Part shown: positions 23,609 to 36,091 of the stretch, piece after piece | Position numbering within the stretch: position 1 is the first letter of the stretch | Layout: each line of letters opens with the position of its first letter | Source: Drosophila miranda | Taxonomy: Eukaryota > Arthropoda > Insecta > Diptera > Drosophilidae | Direction: 5' to 3' | Assembly (NCBI RefSeq): GCF_003369915.1 | Contig: NC_046673.1 | Coordinates: forward strand, 23,489,718-23,553,717 | Length of the DNA: 64,000 nt | Notes under the pieces: model-generated | Told to the model about the DNA's origin: nothing | What the model saw: the letters and a program-made list of their open reading frames with translations, nothing else | Database searches by the model: none | Translations under genes and position numbers: made by a program

Positions 23609-23994
23609 CTTCCAGGTAACACGCGCAGCGCGGATGCTAAAAACGGAAAATCAGGAGCCCGTGATTCAAAACAACCGCACTTGAAAACGCTCAACTCTGT
23701 CCAACAACGCCTTGCGCCCTGAAATCGTATGCAAAATTCAATTTTGTTTTGGAGAAAGAAGAGCATGAAGATGGAAGAGAGAAAGTTGAACTAAAAGACC
23801 ATCCTATACCCCCAAGTAGATGCAAATTGTTAATGCATTTTATACCCCCCTAAAGGTGTTACGTTTCATTGAAAAAGTTAATTAAATTTCGGTTTTTATT
23901 TGTATTTTTGTGATTTTTTTGTTTGTTTCTCGAATGTTTTCTGTAATTCTAATTTTTCTTGTGACGGCAAGGTATGCACACACATATACATACC

Positions 23995-25128
23995 TTGCCG
24001 TAATGTATGTATATGTGTGTGTGTATGGGAATGGGCTATGGGCAGCACACATACATATATATGTACTAGAGATGGGCAAGGACTGAAATAGTTTGGCACG
24101 ACTCATAGTGGCACTGAAGTAAAAAGTTCCAGCACGCACTAACCCGCACCGTTAAAATATTCAAAGCACGGTTCAACACGTTTTTCATGATTTATTTGAA
24201 CACATGTATGTCCGCTCATTATATTCATATATATGTTTTATTAAACAAAATAAGCATATAAAGCATTAAAATAAAATAAAATCCGACCCCATAGCCGAAT
24301 TTCCCGAAGGGATTGCGTGCGACTACCATGAGAAAATCGATCGCTCTAAATATTATACCAACACTATGGTCAAGCGTTGGGGAGGTGCTGGCAAAAACAA
24401 ATCTTTCGAATAAATCGCTCTATGTTCGATTGGAATTTTAAGTCTACCGTGGTCAAATGCCGTGATTGAACGGGTATTCAGTCAAATGAATATCGTTAAG
24501 ATCAAACTTAATATTAAATATATGGTTTGTTTTAGAAATATTTACTTGTTTGATGTATACGACTAGAATTCTTTTGAAATTTAACGAATATGGATTGCGC
24601 TGTCATACCAAATGTTGCCACAACCACCAATCACCGGGAAATATTTAAATTCAACACGTTCCAGCGATAAATATACCGATTCGAGTAATAGCGAATTAGA
24701 TGAAATAATAACACAATTAGAAATCTATATATCTATTTGTAGCTTGTTCTAGCTTGTATTTTTGTAAGATATAGCATATTTTGACGCTCAGAATCTGGAA
24801 TCACTGTCCCAGAGACCACAGTGTTCCGGAGGGGCCCTTAATAACGATGCAGAATTCACCAGCCTAGGTGGCGGCTGCCGCCGTCGCAACCGCCGCAACC
24901 AGAAATTAATTTTATTTCAATTTAAGCAAATACTTCCGACATGGCCGTAGCACTCTGCTAAAGAATGCCATTAGTATTAGAAAAATAACAATAAGTAAGA
25001 GGAAAAGGAAGTGGTCCGAGCAGGTCAAAAATATGGATATAATGGACCGAGAGCGCTTGGTGCCGGCCTTTTTATAGGAAAAGCAGCAGTCGGCGACGTA
25101 GCCGCGTCAAAATGGCGGAGCCTCTGCT
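23995..25128 (+). repeat. Array unit 15: short hAT module + cassette I
   Basis: 1134 bp. Private variant CTCATAGTGGC (near 24105) is shared only with unit 20, which has the same length. Confidence 0.9.
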
Positions 25129-26573
25129 TTGCCGTAATGTATGTATATGTGTGTGTGTATGGGAATGGGCTATGGGCAGCACACATACATATATATGTAC
25201 TAGAGATGGGCAAGGACTGAAATAGTTTGGCACGACTCATCGTGGCACTGAAGTAAAAAGTTCCAGCACGCACTAACCCGCACCGTTAAAATATTCAAAG
25301 CACGGTTCAACACGTTTTTTATGATTTATTTGAACACATGTATGTCCGCTCATTATATTCATATATATTTTTTATTAAACAAAATAAGCATATAAAGCAT
25401 TAAAATAAAATGATTTTACTGATATATAAATATTTAAATTTTATGCAGCCATTAATAATTTTTCTTCAACATTTGTATACCCGATACTCAAAATGAGTAT
25501 GGGGAAATATTAGATTTTTGGTGAAAATGGATGTGTGTAATATCCAGAAGGAATCGTTTCCGACCCCATAGCCGAATTTCCCGAAGGGATTGCGTGCGAC
25601 TACCATGAGAAAATCGATCGCTCTAAATATTATACCAACACTATGGTCAAGCGTTGGGGAGGTGCTGGCAAAAACAAATCTTTCGAATAAACCGCTCTAT
25701 TTTCCATTGGAATTTTAAGTCTACCGTGGTCAAATGCCGTGATTGAACGGGTATTCAGTCAAATGAATATCGTTAAGATCAAACTTAATATTAAATATAT
25801 GGTTTGTTTTAGAAATATTTACTTGTTTGATGTATACGACTAGAATTCTTTTGAAATTTAACGAATATGGATTGCGCTGTCATACCAAATGTTGCCACAA
25901 CCACCAATCACCGGGAAATATTTAAATTCAACACGTTCCAGCGATAAATATACCGATTCGAGTAATAGCGAATTAGATGAAATAATAACACAATTATAAA
26001 TCTATATATCTATTTGTAGCTTGTTCTAGCTTGTATTTTTGTAAGATATAGCATATTTTGACGCTCAGAATCTGGAATCACTGTCCCAGAGACCACAGTG
26101 TTCCGGAGGGGCCCTTAATAACGATGCAGAATTCACCAGCCTGGGTGGCGGCTGCCGCCGCCGCAACCGTCGCAACCGCCGCAACCCTTCCAGGTAACAC
26201 GCGCAGCGCGGATGCTAAAAACGGAAAATCAGGAGCCCGTGATTCAAAACAACCGCACTTGAAAACGCTCAACTCTGTCCAACAACGCCTTGCGCCCTGA
26301 AATCGTATGCAAAATTCAATTTTGTTTTGGAGAAAGAAGAGCATGAAGATGGAAGAGAGAAAGTTGAACTAAAAGACCATCCTATACCCCCCAAGTAGAT
26401 GCAAATTGTTAATGCATTTTATACCCCCCTAAAGGTGTTACGTTTCATTGAAAAAGTTAATTAAATTTCGGTTTTTATTTGTATTTTTGTGATTTTTTTG
26501 TTTGTTTCTCGAATGTTTTCTGTAATTCTAATTTTTCTTGTGACGGCAAGGTATGCACACACATATACATACC
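25129..26573 (+). repeat. Array unit 16: empty-site hAT module + cassette II
   Basis: 1445 bp. Empty retrogene site near 25452. Confidence 0.9.
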
Positions 26574-28345
26574 TTGCCGTAATGTATGTATATGTGTGTG
26601 TATATGGGAATGGGCTATGGGCAGCACACATACATATATATGTACTAGAGATGGGCAAGGACTGAAATAGTTTGGCACGACTCATCGTGGCACTGAAGTA
26701 AAAAGTTCCAGCACGCACTAACCCGCACCGTTAAAATATTCAAAGCACGGTTCAACACGTTTTTCATGATTTATTTGAACACATGTATGTCCGCTCATTA
26801 TATTCAAATATATGTTTTATTAAACAAAATAAGCATATAAAGCATTAAAATAAAATGATTTTACTGATATATAAATATTTTAATTTTATGCAGCCATTAA
26901 TCCTTCTTCTGCTGCGTTTGTTTTGTTTACAAGGGGAGGCGCGCTTTATACAATTTTACAATGAATCCGACGGAATTACTTGATTCTTCCATTGAATCAG
27001 ACGAGGATAAGATTCGAAAGAGCTACGATCATGAGGACTTGAAAACATTCCTGGCCAAATCGACTATAAAGGATTACTTTCAACGTGCACTGCAAATATC
27101 AGATTGCTATCAGCTGCTAAGCTATTTGCAGGCGACTTTGTCCAGATATGTTTGGGCAGATTTTGATCTGGAAGAGAAGCTTGATTTATATATTCTGGCC
27201 ATAATGATGATGACATACGAACAGGATAATTTTATAGTCATTAATAAACGCTTCACGCTGTTAGATACTGTCTCCAATTTAGTATATATTCTTTATCCAG
27301 ACCAGATTGAATTTATTGCCAATGGCTTGTATAAGAACTTTGTGCAAGGCGTGGGAGCCAAGCGTTTGGAAAATTTCTTGAATATGCAGGCGGCCTTTCC
27401 CCGTTTAATGCTCTCATCTGGATCTGGCAGTGACATTGCCCTGGCCCTGCTTCTGACCATCTTGAGCAGATACACCAAAGTCCCAGCAAGACTGCAAATG
27501 ACTGGAAATGCGCGTAATGCATTCGAAATGGCAAAGTTGGTCAGCTGGCAGCAGCTGGCGAACTCTGATCAATACCATGACATGTTCATTCTGATGCGCT
27601 CGTTTTTCCTCGTCATAATTATGTGGATTAATCGTCACGAGTTTCTCGAAAGTGATCTTGGAGAGAAAATGCGCACATACTTCCTAACCGTGTGCAAGGT
27701 ATTGTGTAAAAAAACCGACATCGAATCAGACTTTGCCATGACGCTGGAGCGATTCATTGCCCTCTGCGTTGTACGTGCAGCAAGGATACATGAACCCTAA
27801 TGGTCCCTAATGCTAAGAGATTACCATAAGTGTATTTTTTTTTATTTGTCGGTCCATATGGAGAATATCCAAGGGGCTGAGTACCAATCCAGCTGCAGAT
27901 GCATCCGCAAAAAATGTTTTTATAAAGTTAAAAAAAAAAAAAATAAAAAAAAAATAATAATTTTTCTTCAACATTTGTATACCCGATACTCAAAATGAGT
28001 ATGGGGAAATATTAGATTTTTGGTGAAAATGGATGTGTTTAACATCCAGAAGGAATCGTTTCCGACCCCATAGCCGAATTTCCCGATTCAATTTTGTTTT
28101 GGAGAAAGAAGAGCATGAAGATGGAAGAGAGAAAGTTGAACTAAAAGACCATCCTATACCCCCCAAGTAGATGCAAATTGTTAATGCATTTTTTACCCCC
28201 CTAAAGGTGTTACGTTTCATTGAAAAAGTTAATTAAATTTCGGTTTTTATTTGTATTTTTGTGATTTTTTTGTTTGTTTCTCGAATGTTTTCTGTAATTC
28301 TAATTTTTCTTGTGACGGCAAGGTATGCACACACATATACATACC
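26574..28345 (+). repeat. Array unit 17: retrogene unit with internal junction + cassette II
   Basis: 1772 bp. Carries retrogene copy 3. At 28085/28086 the sequence jumps from GCCGAATTTCCCG straight into cassette II, so the hAT C-terminal remnant, anchor A and the first part of cassette II are missing. Confidence 0.9.
26961..27800 (+). CDS. Retrogene copy 3 (intact 279-aa ORF)
   Basis: Full ORF with Tyr in NLVYILY and Ile in VIIMWIN. The polyadenylation hexamer is changed (GCAAAAAATG). After the poly-A the sequence reads TAATAATTTTTC, preserving a complete 4-bp TAAT repeat that matches the TAAT just upstream of the leader (CATTAAT, near 26909). This supports target-site duplication at retroposition. 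Copies 3, 8, 9 and 10 share the Tyr variant and form a subgroup. Confidence 0.75.
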   Translation: MNPTELLDSSIESDEDKIRKSYDHEDLKTFLAKSTIKDYFQRALQISDCYQLLSYLQATLSRYVWADFDLEEKLDLYILAIMMMTYEQDNFIVINKRFTLLDTVSNLVYILYPDQIEFIANGLYKNFVQGVGAKRLENFLNMQAAFPRLMLSSGSGSDIALALLLTILSRYTKVPARLQMTGNARNAFEMAKLVSWQQLANSDQYHDMFILMRSFFLVIIMWINRHEFLESDLGEKMRTYFLTVCKVLCKKTDIESDFAMTLERFIALCVVRAARIHEP

Positions 28346-29615
28346 TTGCCGTAATGTATGTATATGTGTGTGTGTATGGGAATGGGCTATGGGCAGCACA
28401 CATACATATATATGTACTAGAGATGGGCAAGGACTGAAATAGTTTGGCACGACTCATCGTGGCACTGAAGTAAAAAGTTCCAGCACGCACTAACCCGCAC
28501 CGTTAAAATATTCAAAGCACGGTTCAACACGTTTTTCATGATTTATTTGAACACATGTATGTCCGCGCTTTTTTATTAAACAAAATAAGCATATAAAGCA
28601 TTAAAATAAAATGATTTTACTGATATATAAATATTTAAATTTTATGCAGCCATTAATAATTTTTCTTCAACATTTGTATACCCGATACTCAAAATGAGTA
28701 TGGGGAAATATTAGATTTTTGGTGAAAATGGATGTGTGTAATATCCAGAAGGAATCGTTTCCGACCCCATAGCCGAATTTACCGAAGGGATTGCGTGCGA
28801 CTACCATGAGAAAATCGATCGCTCTAAATATTATACCAACACTATGGTCAAGCGTTGGGGAGGTGCTGGCAAAAACAAATCTTTCGAATAAATCGCTCTA
28901 TGTTCGATTGGAATTTTAAGTCTACCGTGGTCAAATGCCGTGATTGAACGGGTATTCAGTCAAATGAATATCGTTAAGATCAAACTTAATATTAAATATA
29001 TGGTTTGTTTTAGAAATATTTACTTGTTTGATGTATACGACTAGAATTCCTTTGAAATTTAACGAATATGGATTGCGCTGTCATACCAAATGTTGCCACA
29101 ACCACCAATCACCGGGAAATATTTAAATTCAACACGTTCCAGCGATAAATATACCGATTCGAGTAATAGCGAATTAGATGAAATAATAACACAATTAGAA
29201 ATCAATATATCTATTTGTAGCTTGTTCTAGCTTGTATTTTTGTAAGATATAGCATATTTTGACGCTCAGAATCTGGAATCACTGTCCCAGAGACCACAGT
29301 GTTCCGGAGGGGCCCTTAATAACGATGCAGAATTCACCAGCCTGGGTGGCGGCTGCCGCCGTCGCAACCGTCGCAACCGCCGCAACCAGAAAATAATTTT
29401 ATTTCAATTTAAGCAAATACTTCCGACATGGCCGTAGCACTCTGCTAAAGAATGCCATTAGTATTAGAAAAATAACAATAAGTAAGAGGAAAAGGAAGTG
29501 GTCCGAGCAGGTCAAAAATATGGATATAATGGACCGAGAGCGCTTGGTGCCGGCCTTTTTATAGGAAAAGCAGCAGTCGGCGACGTAGCCGCGTCAAAAT
29601 GGCGGAGCCTCTGCT
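28346..29615 (+). repeat. Array unit 18: empty-site hAT module + cassette I
   Basis: 1270 bp. A short deletion gives GTCCGCGCTTTTTTATT near 28562, shared only with unit 25 on the other side of the 10-kb block. First member of the third higher-order repeat (28346-33342). Confidence 0.9.
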
Positions 29616-30025
29616 TTGCCGTAATGTATGTATATGTGTGTGTGTATGGGAATGGCCCTGCAGTACCAGCAGTGAGCGATGACGAATGTCATCTACTATG
29701 TCATCGAGGCGTTGACGCCAGCCAAATCGAACCCTTTGTTTTTTCTTTTGTTTCTTTCTTTTCCGCGCGTGCCGAACGTAATTCGGTTCTGCCGACCGTG
29801 CGCAGTAGCAGAGAACTTCGTTTTATCTTTTCGTCTTCTTTGCGCCTGCGTCGACAGAACTTTTTTGCTTTGTTCTTTGCTATTTGCAATCGTCACACGG
29901 AGTTTTAATAAGTGAAAATAAGTAATCTGTGATTATTATTATTATCAGGTAAGTGCAGTTTTTAAATAATTAATAATATGTGTTGTACGCGTGTTAAATA
30001 AAAAATTATTTCAGCGGCGGTGAAG

Positions 30026-30145
30026 ATGAAAATACCCGACGAGCCAGCAGAAAAAGTGATTCGGAAGGCTATTCACAACATTAAGAATAGTCATTTTCAG
30101 AAGACCTCAAGAGAAAAAAAATACAAAGCAGACAATAATGAATAA
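30026..30145 (+). CDS. 39-codon small ORF, LINE module copy 4
   Basis: Same peptide and context as at 5415; stop TAA. Confidence 0.38.
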   Translation: MKIPDEPAEKVIRKAIHNIKNSHFQKTSREKKYKADNNE

Positions 30146-30204
30146 TAATAAATAAAAATAATTGGAAAAATAAACAATTACAATGTATTACTTTTTATAT
30201 TAAA

Positions 30205-30348
30205 TGCATGATTTTTCGTGAAAAATCATCACTTATTAAGTGCATGATATTTAGGTAAAAATCATCACCTATAAGATGCATGATTTTTAGGTAAAAATCA
30301 TCGCTTATTATGTGCATGATCTTTAGGCAAAAATCATGCATTTAATAA
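30205..30348. repeat. Four 36-bp hairpin repeats, LINE copy 4
   Basis: Same array as at 5594. Confidence 0.85.
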
Positions 30349-30569
30349 GCGATGATTTAGGCCTTTTCATCAGCGAGCGAGACCGGTCGTGTTTTTTCTT
30401 AACAGTCTGAAAAGTGACTTTTTCCAAGCAACAAAGGCTTAATTAAAAGTGATTGTAAAAATTGGATCATTGTTTATTTCATACAAATCTTCATCAATAT
30501 ATAAATTATTCCTCTTTTCATTTCCCAAAGGAGAGGTAAGTCTTTGGCAATCTGGTTAAACCAGCAAGT

Positions 30570-31935
30570 ATGGCGGACGCCGGTCACTCGGTGTCTGCCA
30601 AATTGAAACCCCCTGATCAGGTGGCAAAAAGCAGCAAAATTCAAACCCAAAAAACAATAGCAAAAAACTTCAGTGCTTTGTGTTCAAGTGTGAAAGAGGA
30701 CATATGCGACAGCTTGACTAACGAAAAGTACCCAGCAAAAAAGATGCGCAAGGAACAAAAAAGCGACAACACCAATACAGACATAAATAACAAAATGCTG
30801 ATATACGATGACAGTAAGAAAATGGTGGAGGCTTCTGACGGTGTGACCGTTCACAATTCTCACACAAATGCCATAAATGGTTTTACTGGAAATACTGAAA
30901 TGACTAAAACACTGAATAAAAATACTAATCCGATTATAAACCCATCAAATGTAGGTATCGAAAGAGAAACAGTGCTGTATAGTGAGTGCCACATCGGCAC
31001 CAAAACACCAAAAATGGCTTATTCTTTTTTGAAAAAATAAGACACCTTAAAATCAAAGGAATTAAAGAAATCGTAGCTCTTGCGCCTACACTATACAAGA
31101 TTTATTTTAAGGTTTTCAGGAGTTAAAAAAAATGAATTTAGTGGTATTTATACCAAAAGACTATGTGGAATCCTATGGAGTAATTAAAGGGGTGCCCCTC
31201 GGTTTTTCTGAGAATGAAATTATGGATAATATTACTTCTAACATAAAAATTAAGTCAATTGAAAGATTAGCAAGAAGGCAGAAAATTACAACCGATGACA
31301 ACAACGAAACATTCAAGCTCATACCATTAGAAACAGTCAAAATTGGTTTTGAGGGTTCAGACATCCCAGAAAAGGTATCTCTTTTTGGGATATGTGGGAT
31401 GAAAGTAAGCATATATGTTCCCAGAGTAAGGCAATGTTATAATTGTGGCAGACTTGGTCACACTTCGACCAGATGCAAATCAGCTAGGAGGTGCTATAAA
31501 TGCGGAGTCGAGGAGTGCACTGGTCCCAAGTGTATCCTTTGCAATGGGAAAAATCACTCAGCTAGGGACAGACTGATGTGCCCAGTATGGGAAAAGGAGA
31601 TGGACATTAACAAAATAATGACAATCAAAAAAATCGCGCGTAAGGAAGTGCTTAGCACTTACTCAATCCATCAAAACTTTTCGCTGTTAGATAATTATGA
31701 AAAAAAACTCAGAATCTGGAATCACTGTCCCAGAGACCACAGTGTTCCGGAGGGGCCCTTAATAACGATGCAGAATTCACCAGCCTGGGTGGCGGCTGCC
31801 GCCGTCGCAACCGCCGCAACCCTTCCAGGTAACACGCGCAGCGCGGATGCTAAAAACGGAAAATCAGGAGCCCGTGATTCAAAACAACCGCACTTAAAAA
31901 CGCTCAACTCTGTCCAACAACGCCTTGCGCCCTGA
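30570..31935 (+). pseudogene. LINE ORF1, copy 4, frameshifted with 28-bp deletion
   Basis: Carries the common frameshift plus a 28-bp deletion after TTTTCAG (near 31120). One extra A in the run before anchor A (31700-31707) keeps the C-terminal frame open from 31132 through anchor A and into cassette II, giving a 267-codon frame ending QQRLAP at 31935. This shows that anchor A plus the start of cassette II can be read as an extension of ORF1. The two may therefore be its original C-terminal region. Confidence 0.78.
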
Positions 31936-32208
31936 AATCGTATGCAAAATTCAATTTTGTTTTGGAGAAAGAAGAGCATGAAGATGGAAGAGAGAAAGTT
32001 GAACTAAAAGACCATCCTATACCCCCCAAGTAGATGCAAATTGTTAATGCATTTTATACCCCCCTAAAGGTGTTACGTTTCATTGAAAAAGTTAATTAAA
32101 TTTCGGTTTTTATTTGTATTTTTGTGATTTTTTTGTTTGTTTCTCGAATGTTTTCTGTAATTCTAATTTTTCTTGTGACGGCAAGGTATGCACACACATA
32201 TACATACC

Positions 32209-33342
32209 TTGCCGTAATGTATGTATATGTGTGTGTGTATGGGAATGGGCTATGGGCAGCACACATACATATATATGTACTAGAGATGGGCAAGGACTGA
32301 AATAGTTTGGCACGACTCATAGTGGCACTGAAGTAAAAAGTTCCAGCACGCACTAACCCGCACCGTTAAAATATTCAAAGCACGGTTCAACACGTTTTTC
32401 ATGATTTATTTGAACACATGTATGTCCGCTCATTATATTCATATATATGTTTTATTAAACAAAATAAGCATATAAAGCATTAAAATAAAATAAAATCCGA
32501 CCCCATAGCCGAATTTCCCGAAGGGATTGCGTGCGACTACCATGAGAAAATCGATCGCTCTAAATATTATACCAACACTATGGTCAAGCGTTGGGGAGGT
32601 GCTGGCAAAAACAAATCTTTCGAATAAATCGCTCTATGTTCGATTGGAATTTTAAGTCTACCGTGGTCAAATGCCGTGATTGAACGGGTATTCAGTCAAA
32701 TGAATATCGTTAAGATCAAACTTAATATTAAATATATGGTTTGTTTTAGAAATATTTACTTGTTTGATGTATACGACTAGAATTCTTTTGAAATTTAACG
32801 AATATGGATTGCGCTGTCATACCAAATGTTGCCACAACCACCAATCACCGGGAAATATTTAAATTCAACACGTTCCAGCGATAAATATACCGATTCGAGT
32901 AATAGCGAATTAGATGAAATAATAACACAATTAGAAATATATATATCTATTTGTAGCTTGTTCTAGCTTGTATTTTTGTAAGATATAGCATATTTTGACG
33001 CTCAGAATCTGGAATCACTGTCCCAGAGACCACAGTGTTCCGGAGGGGCCCTTAATAACGATGCAGAATTCACCAGCCTGGGTGGCGGCTGCCGCCGTCG
33101 CAACCGCCGCAACCAGAAAATAATTTTATTTCAATTTAAGCAAATACTTCCGACATGGCCGTAGCACTCTGCTAAAGAATGCCATTAGTATTAGAAAAAT
33201 AACAATAAGTAAAAGGAAAAGGAAGTGGTCCGAGCAGGTCAAAAATATGGATATAATGGACCGAGAGCGCTTGGTGCCGGCCTTTTTATAGGAAAAGCAG
33301 CAATCGGCGACGTAGCCGCGTCAAAATGGCGGAGCCTCTGCT
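32209..33342 (+). repeat. Array unit 20: short hAT module + cassette I
   Basis: 1134 bp. Shares CTCATAGTGGC (near 32316) and TCTATGTTCGATTGG with unit 15. Confidence 0.9.
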
Positions 33343-34695
33343 TTGCCGTAATGTATGTATATGTGTGTGTGTATGGGAATGAGCTATGGGCAGCACACAT
33401 ACATATATATGTACTAGAGATGGGCAAGGACTGAAATAGTTTGGCACGACTCATCGTGGCACTGAAGTAAAAAGTTCCAGCACGCACTAACCCGCACCGT
33501 TAAAATATTCAAGGCACGGTTCAACACGTTTTTCATGATTTATTTGAACACATGTATGTCCGCTCATTATATTCATATATATGTTTTATTAAACAAAATA
33601 AGCATATAAAGCATTAAAATAAAATGATTTTACTGATATATAAATATTTAAATTTTATGCAGCCATTAATCCTTCTTCTGCTGCGTTTGTTTTGTTTACA
33701 AGGGGAGGCGCGCTTTATACAATTTTACAATGAATCCGACGGAATTACTTGATTCTTCCATTGAATCAGACGAGGATAAGATTCGAAAGAGCTACGATCA
33801 TGAGGACTTGAAAACATTCCTGGCCAAATCGACTATAAAGGATTACTTTCAACGTGCACTGCAAATATCAGATTGCTATCAGCTGCTAAGCTATTTGCAG
33901 GCGACTTTGTCCAGATATGTTTGGGCAGATTTTGATCTGGAAGAGAAGCTTGATTTATATATTCTGGCCATAATGATGATGACATACGAACAGGATAATT
34001 TTATAGTCATTAATAAACGCTTCACGCTGTTAGATACTGTCTCCAATTTAGTATCTATTCTTTATCCAGACCAGATTGAATTTATTGCCAATGGCTTGTA
34101 TAAGAACTTTGTGCAAGGCGTGGGAGCCAAGCGTTTGGAAAATTTCTTGAATATGCAGGCGGCCTTTCCCCGTTTAATGCTCTCATCTGGATCTGGCAGT
34201 GACATTGCCCTGGCCCTGCTTCTGACCATCTTGAGCAGATACACCAAAGTCTCAGCAAGACTGCAAATGACTGGAAATGCGCGTAATGCATTCGAAATGG
34301 CAAAGTTGGTCAGCTGGCAGCAGCTGGCGAACTCTGATCAATACCATGACATGTTCATTCTGATGCGCTCGTTTTTCCTCGTCATAAATATGTGGATTAA
34401 TCGTCACGAGTTTCTCGAAAGTGATCTTGGAGAGAAAATGCGCACATACTTCCTAACCGTGTGCAAGGTATTGTGTAAAAAAACCGACATCGAATCAGAC
34501 TTTGCCATGACGCTGGAGCGATTCATTGCCCTCTGCGTTGTACGTGCAGCAAGGATACATGAACCCTAATGGTCCCTAATGCTAAGAGATTACCATAAGT
34601 GTATTTTTTTTTATTTGTCGGTCCATATGGAGAATATCCAAGGGGCTGAGTACCAATCCAGCTGCAGATGCATCCGCAATAAATGTTTTTATAAA

Positions 34696-34729
<34 letters not shown>

Positions 34730-35704
34730 ATTTTTCTTCAACATTTGTATACCCGATACTCAAAATGAGTATGGGGAAATATTAGATTTTTGGTGAAAAT
34801 GGATGTATGTAACATCCAGAAGGAATCGTTTCCGACCCCATAGCCGAATTTCCCGAAGGGATTGCGTGCGACTACCATGAGAAAATCGATCGCTCTAAAT
34901 ATTATACCAACACTATGGTCAAGCGTTGGGGTGGTGCTGGCAAAAACAAATCTTTCGAATAAACCGCTCTATTTTCCATTGGAATTTTAAGTCTACCGTG
35001 GTCAAATGCCGTGATTGAACGGGTATTCAGTCAAATGAATATCGTTAAGATCAAACTTAATATTAAATATATGGTTTGTTTTAGAAATATTTACTTGTTT
35101 GATGTATACGACTAGAATTCTTTTGAAATTTAACGAATATGGATTGCGCTGTCATACCAAATGTTGCCACAACCACCAATCCCCGGGAAATATTTAAATT
35201 CAACACGTTCCAGCGATAAATATACCGATTCGAGTAATAGCGAATTAGATGAAATAATAACACAATTAGAAATCTATATATCTATTTGTAGCTTGTTCTA
35301 GCTTGTATTTTTGAAAGATATAGCATATTTTGACGCTCAGAATCTGGAATCACTGTCCCAGAGACCACAGTGTTCCGGAGGGGCCCTTAATAACGATGCA
35401 GAATTCACCAGCCTGGGTGGCGGCTGCCGCCGTCGCAACCGCCGCAACCGCCGCAACCGCCGCAACCGCCGCAACCAGATAATAATTTTATTTCAATTTA
35501 AGCAAATACTTCTGACATGGCCGTAGCACTCTGCTAAAGAATGCCATTAGTATTAGAAAAATAACAATAAGTAAGAGGAAAAGGAAGTGGTCCGAGCAGG
35601 TCAAAAATATGGATATAATGGACCGAGAGCGCTTGGTGCCGGCCTTTTTATAGGAAAAGCAGCAGTCGGCGACGTAGCCGCGTCAAAATGGCGGAGCCTC
35701 TGCT
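33343..35704 (+). repeat. Array unit 21: retrogene-bearing hAT module + cassette I
   Basis: 2362 bp. Carries retrogene copy 4; five 9-bp repeats. Confidence 0.9.
33730..34569 (+). CDS. Retrogene copy 4 (intact 279-aa ORF)
   Basis: Full ORF with consensus residues except Ser in KVSARLQ. AATAAA is followed about 17 bp later by an uninterrupted A-run of about 30 bp (34697-34727), the longest in the window. The 5' leader (CCTTCTTCTGCTGCG...) is identical to that of the other copies. Confidence 0.78.
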   Translation: MNPTELLDSSIESDEDKIRKSYDHEDLKTFLAKSTIKDYFQRALQISDCYQLLSYLQATLSRYVWADFDLEEKLDLYILAIMMMTYEQDNFIVINKRFTLLDTVSNLVSILYPDQIEFIANGLYKNFVQGVGAKRLENFLNMQAAFPRLMLSSGSGSDIALALLLTILSRYTKVSARLQMTGNARNAFEMAKLVSWQQLANSDQYHDMFILMRSFFLVINMWINRHEFLESDLGEKMRTYFLTVCKVLCKKTDIESDFAMTLERFIALCVVRAARIHEP

Positions 35705-36091
35705 TTGCCGTAATGTATGTATATGTGTGTGTGTATGGGAATGGGCTATGGGCAGCACACATACATATATATGTACTAGAGATGGGCAAGGACTGAAATA
35801 GTTTGGCACGACTCATCGTGGCACTGAAGTAAAAAGTTCCAGCACGCACTAACCCGCACCGTTAAAATATTCAAAGCACGGTTCAACACGTTTTTCATGA
35901 TTTATTTGAACACATGTATGTCCGCTCATTATATTCATATATATGTTTTATTAAACAAAATAAGCATATAAAGCATTAAAATAAAATGATTTTACTGATA
36001 TATAAATATTTAAATTTTATGCAGCCATTAATCCTTCTTCTGCTGCGTTTGTTTTGTTTACAAGGGGAGGCGCGCTTTATACAATTTTACA

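Larger units (their letters stand above)
21331..23994 (+). repeat. Array unit 14: LINE module (copy 3) + cassette II
   Basis: 2664 bp. LINE module 21371-23449, the copy with intact zinc knuckles; followed by seven 9-bp repeats. Confidence 0.9.
29616..32208 (+). repeat. Array unit 19: LINE module (copy 4) + cassette II
   Basis: 2593 bp. LINE module 29656-31707 with a 28-bp internal deletion. Confidence 0.9.

Noticed and set aside
35311-35526. Arg-Asn repeat protein from the 9-bp tract
   Set aside because: The frame starts and stops in unrelated hAT and cassette sequence; a by-product of the GC-rich minisatellite.
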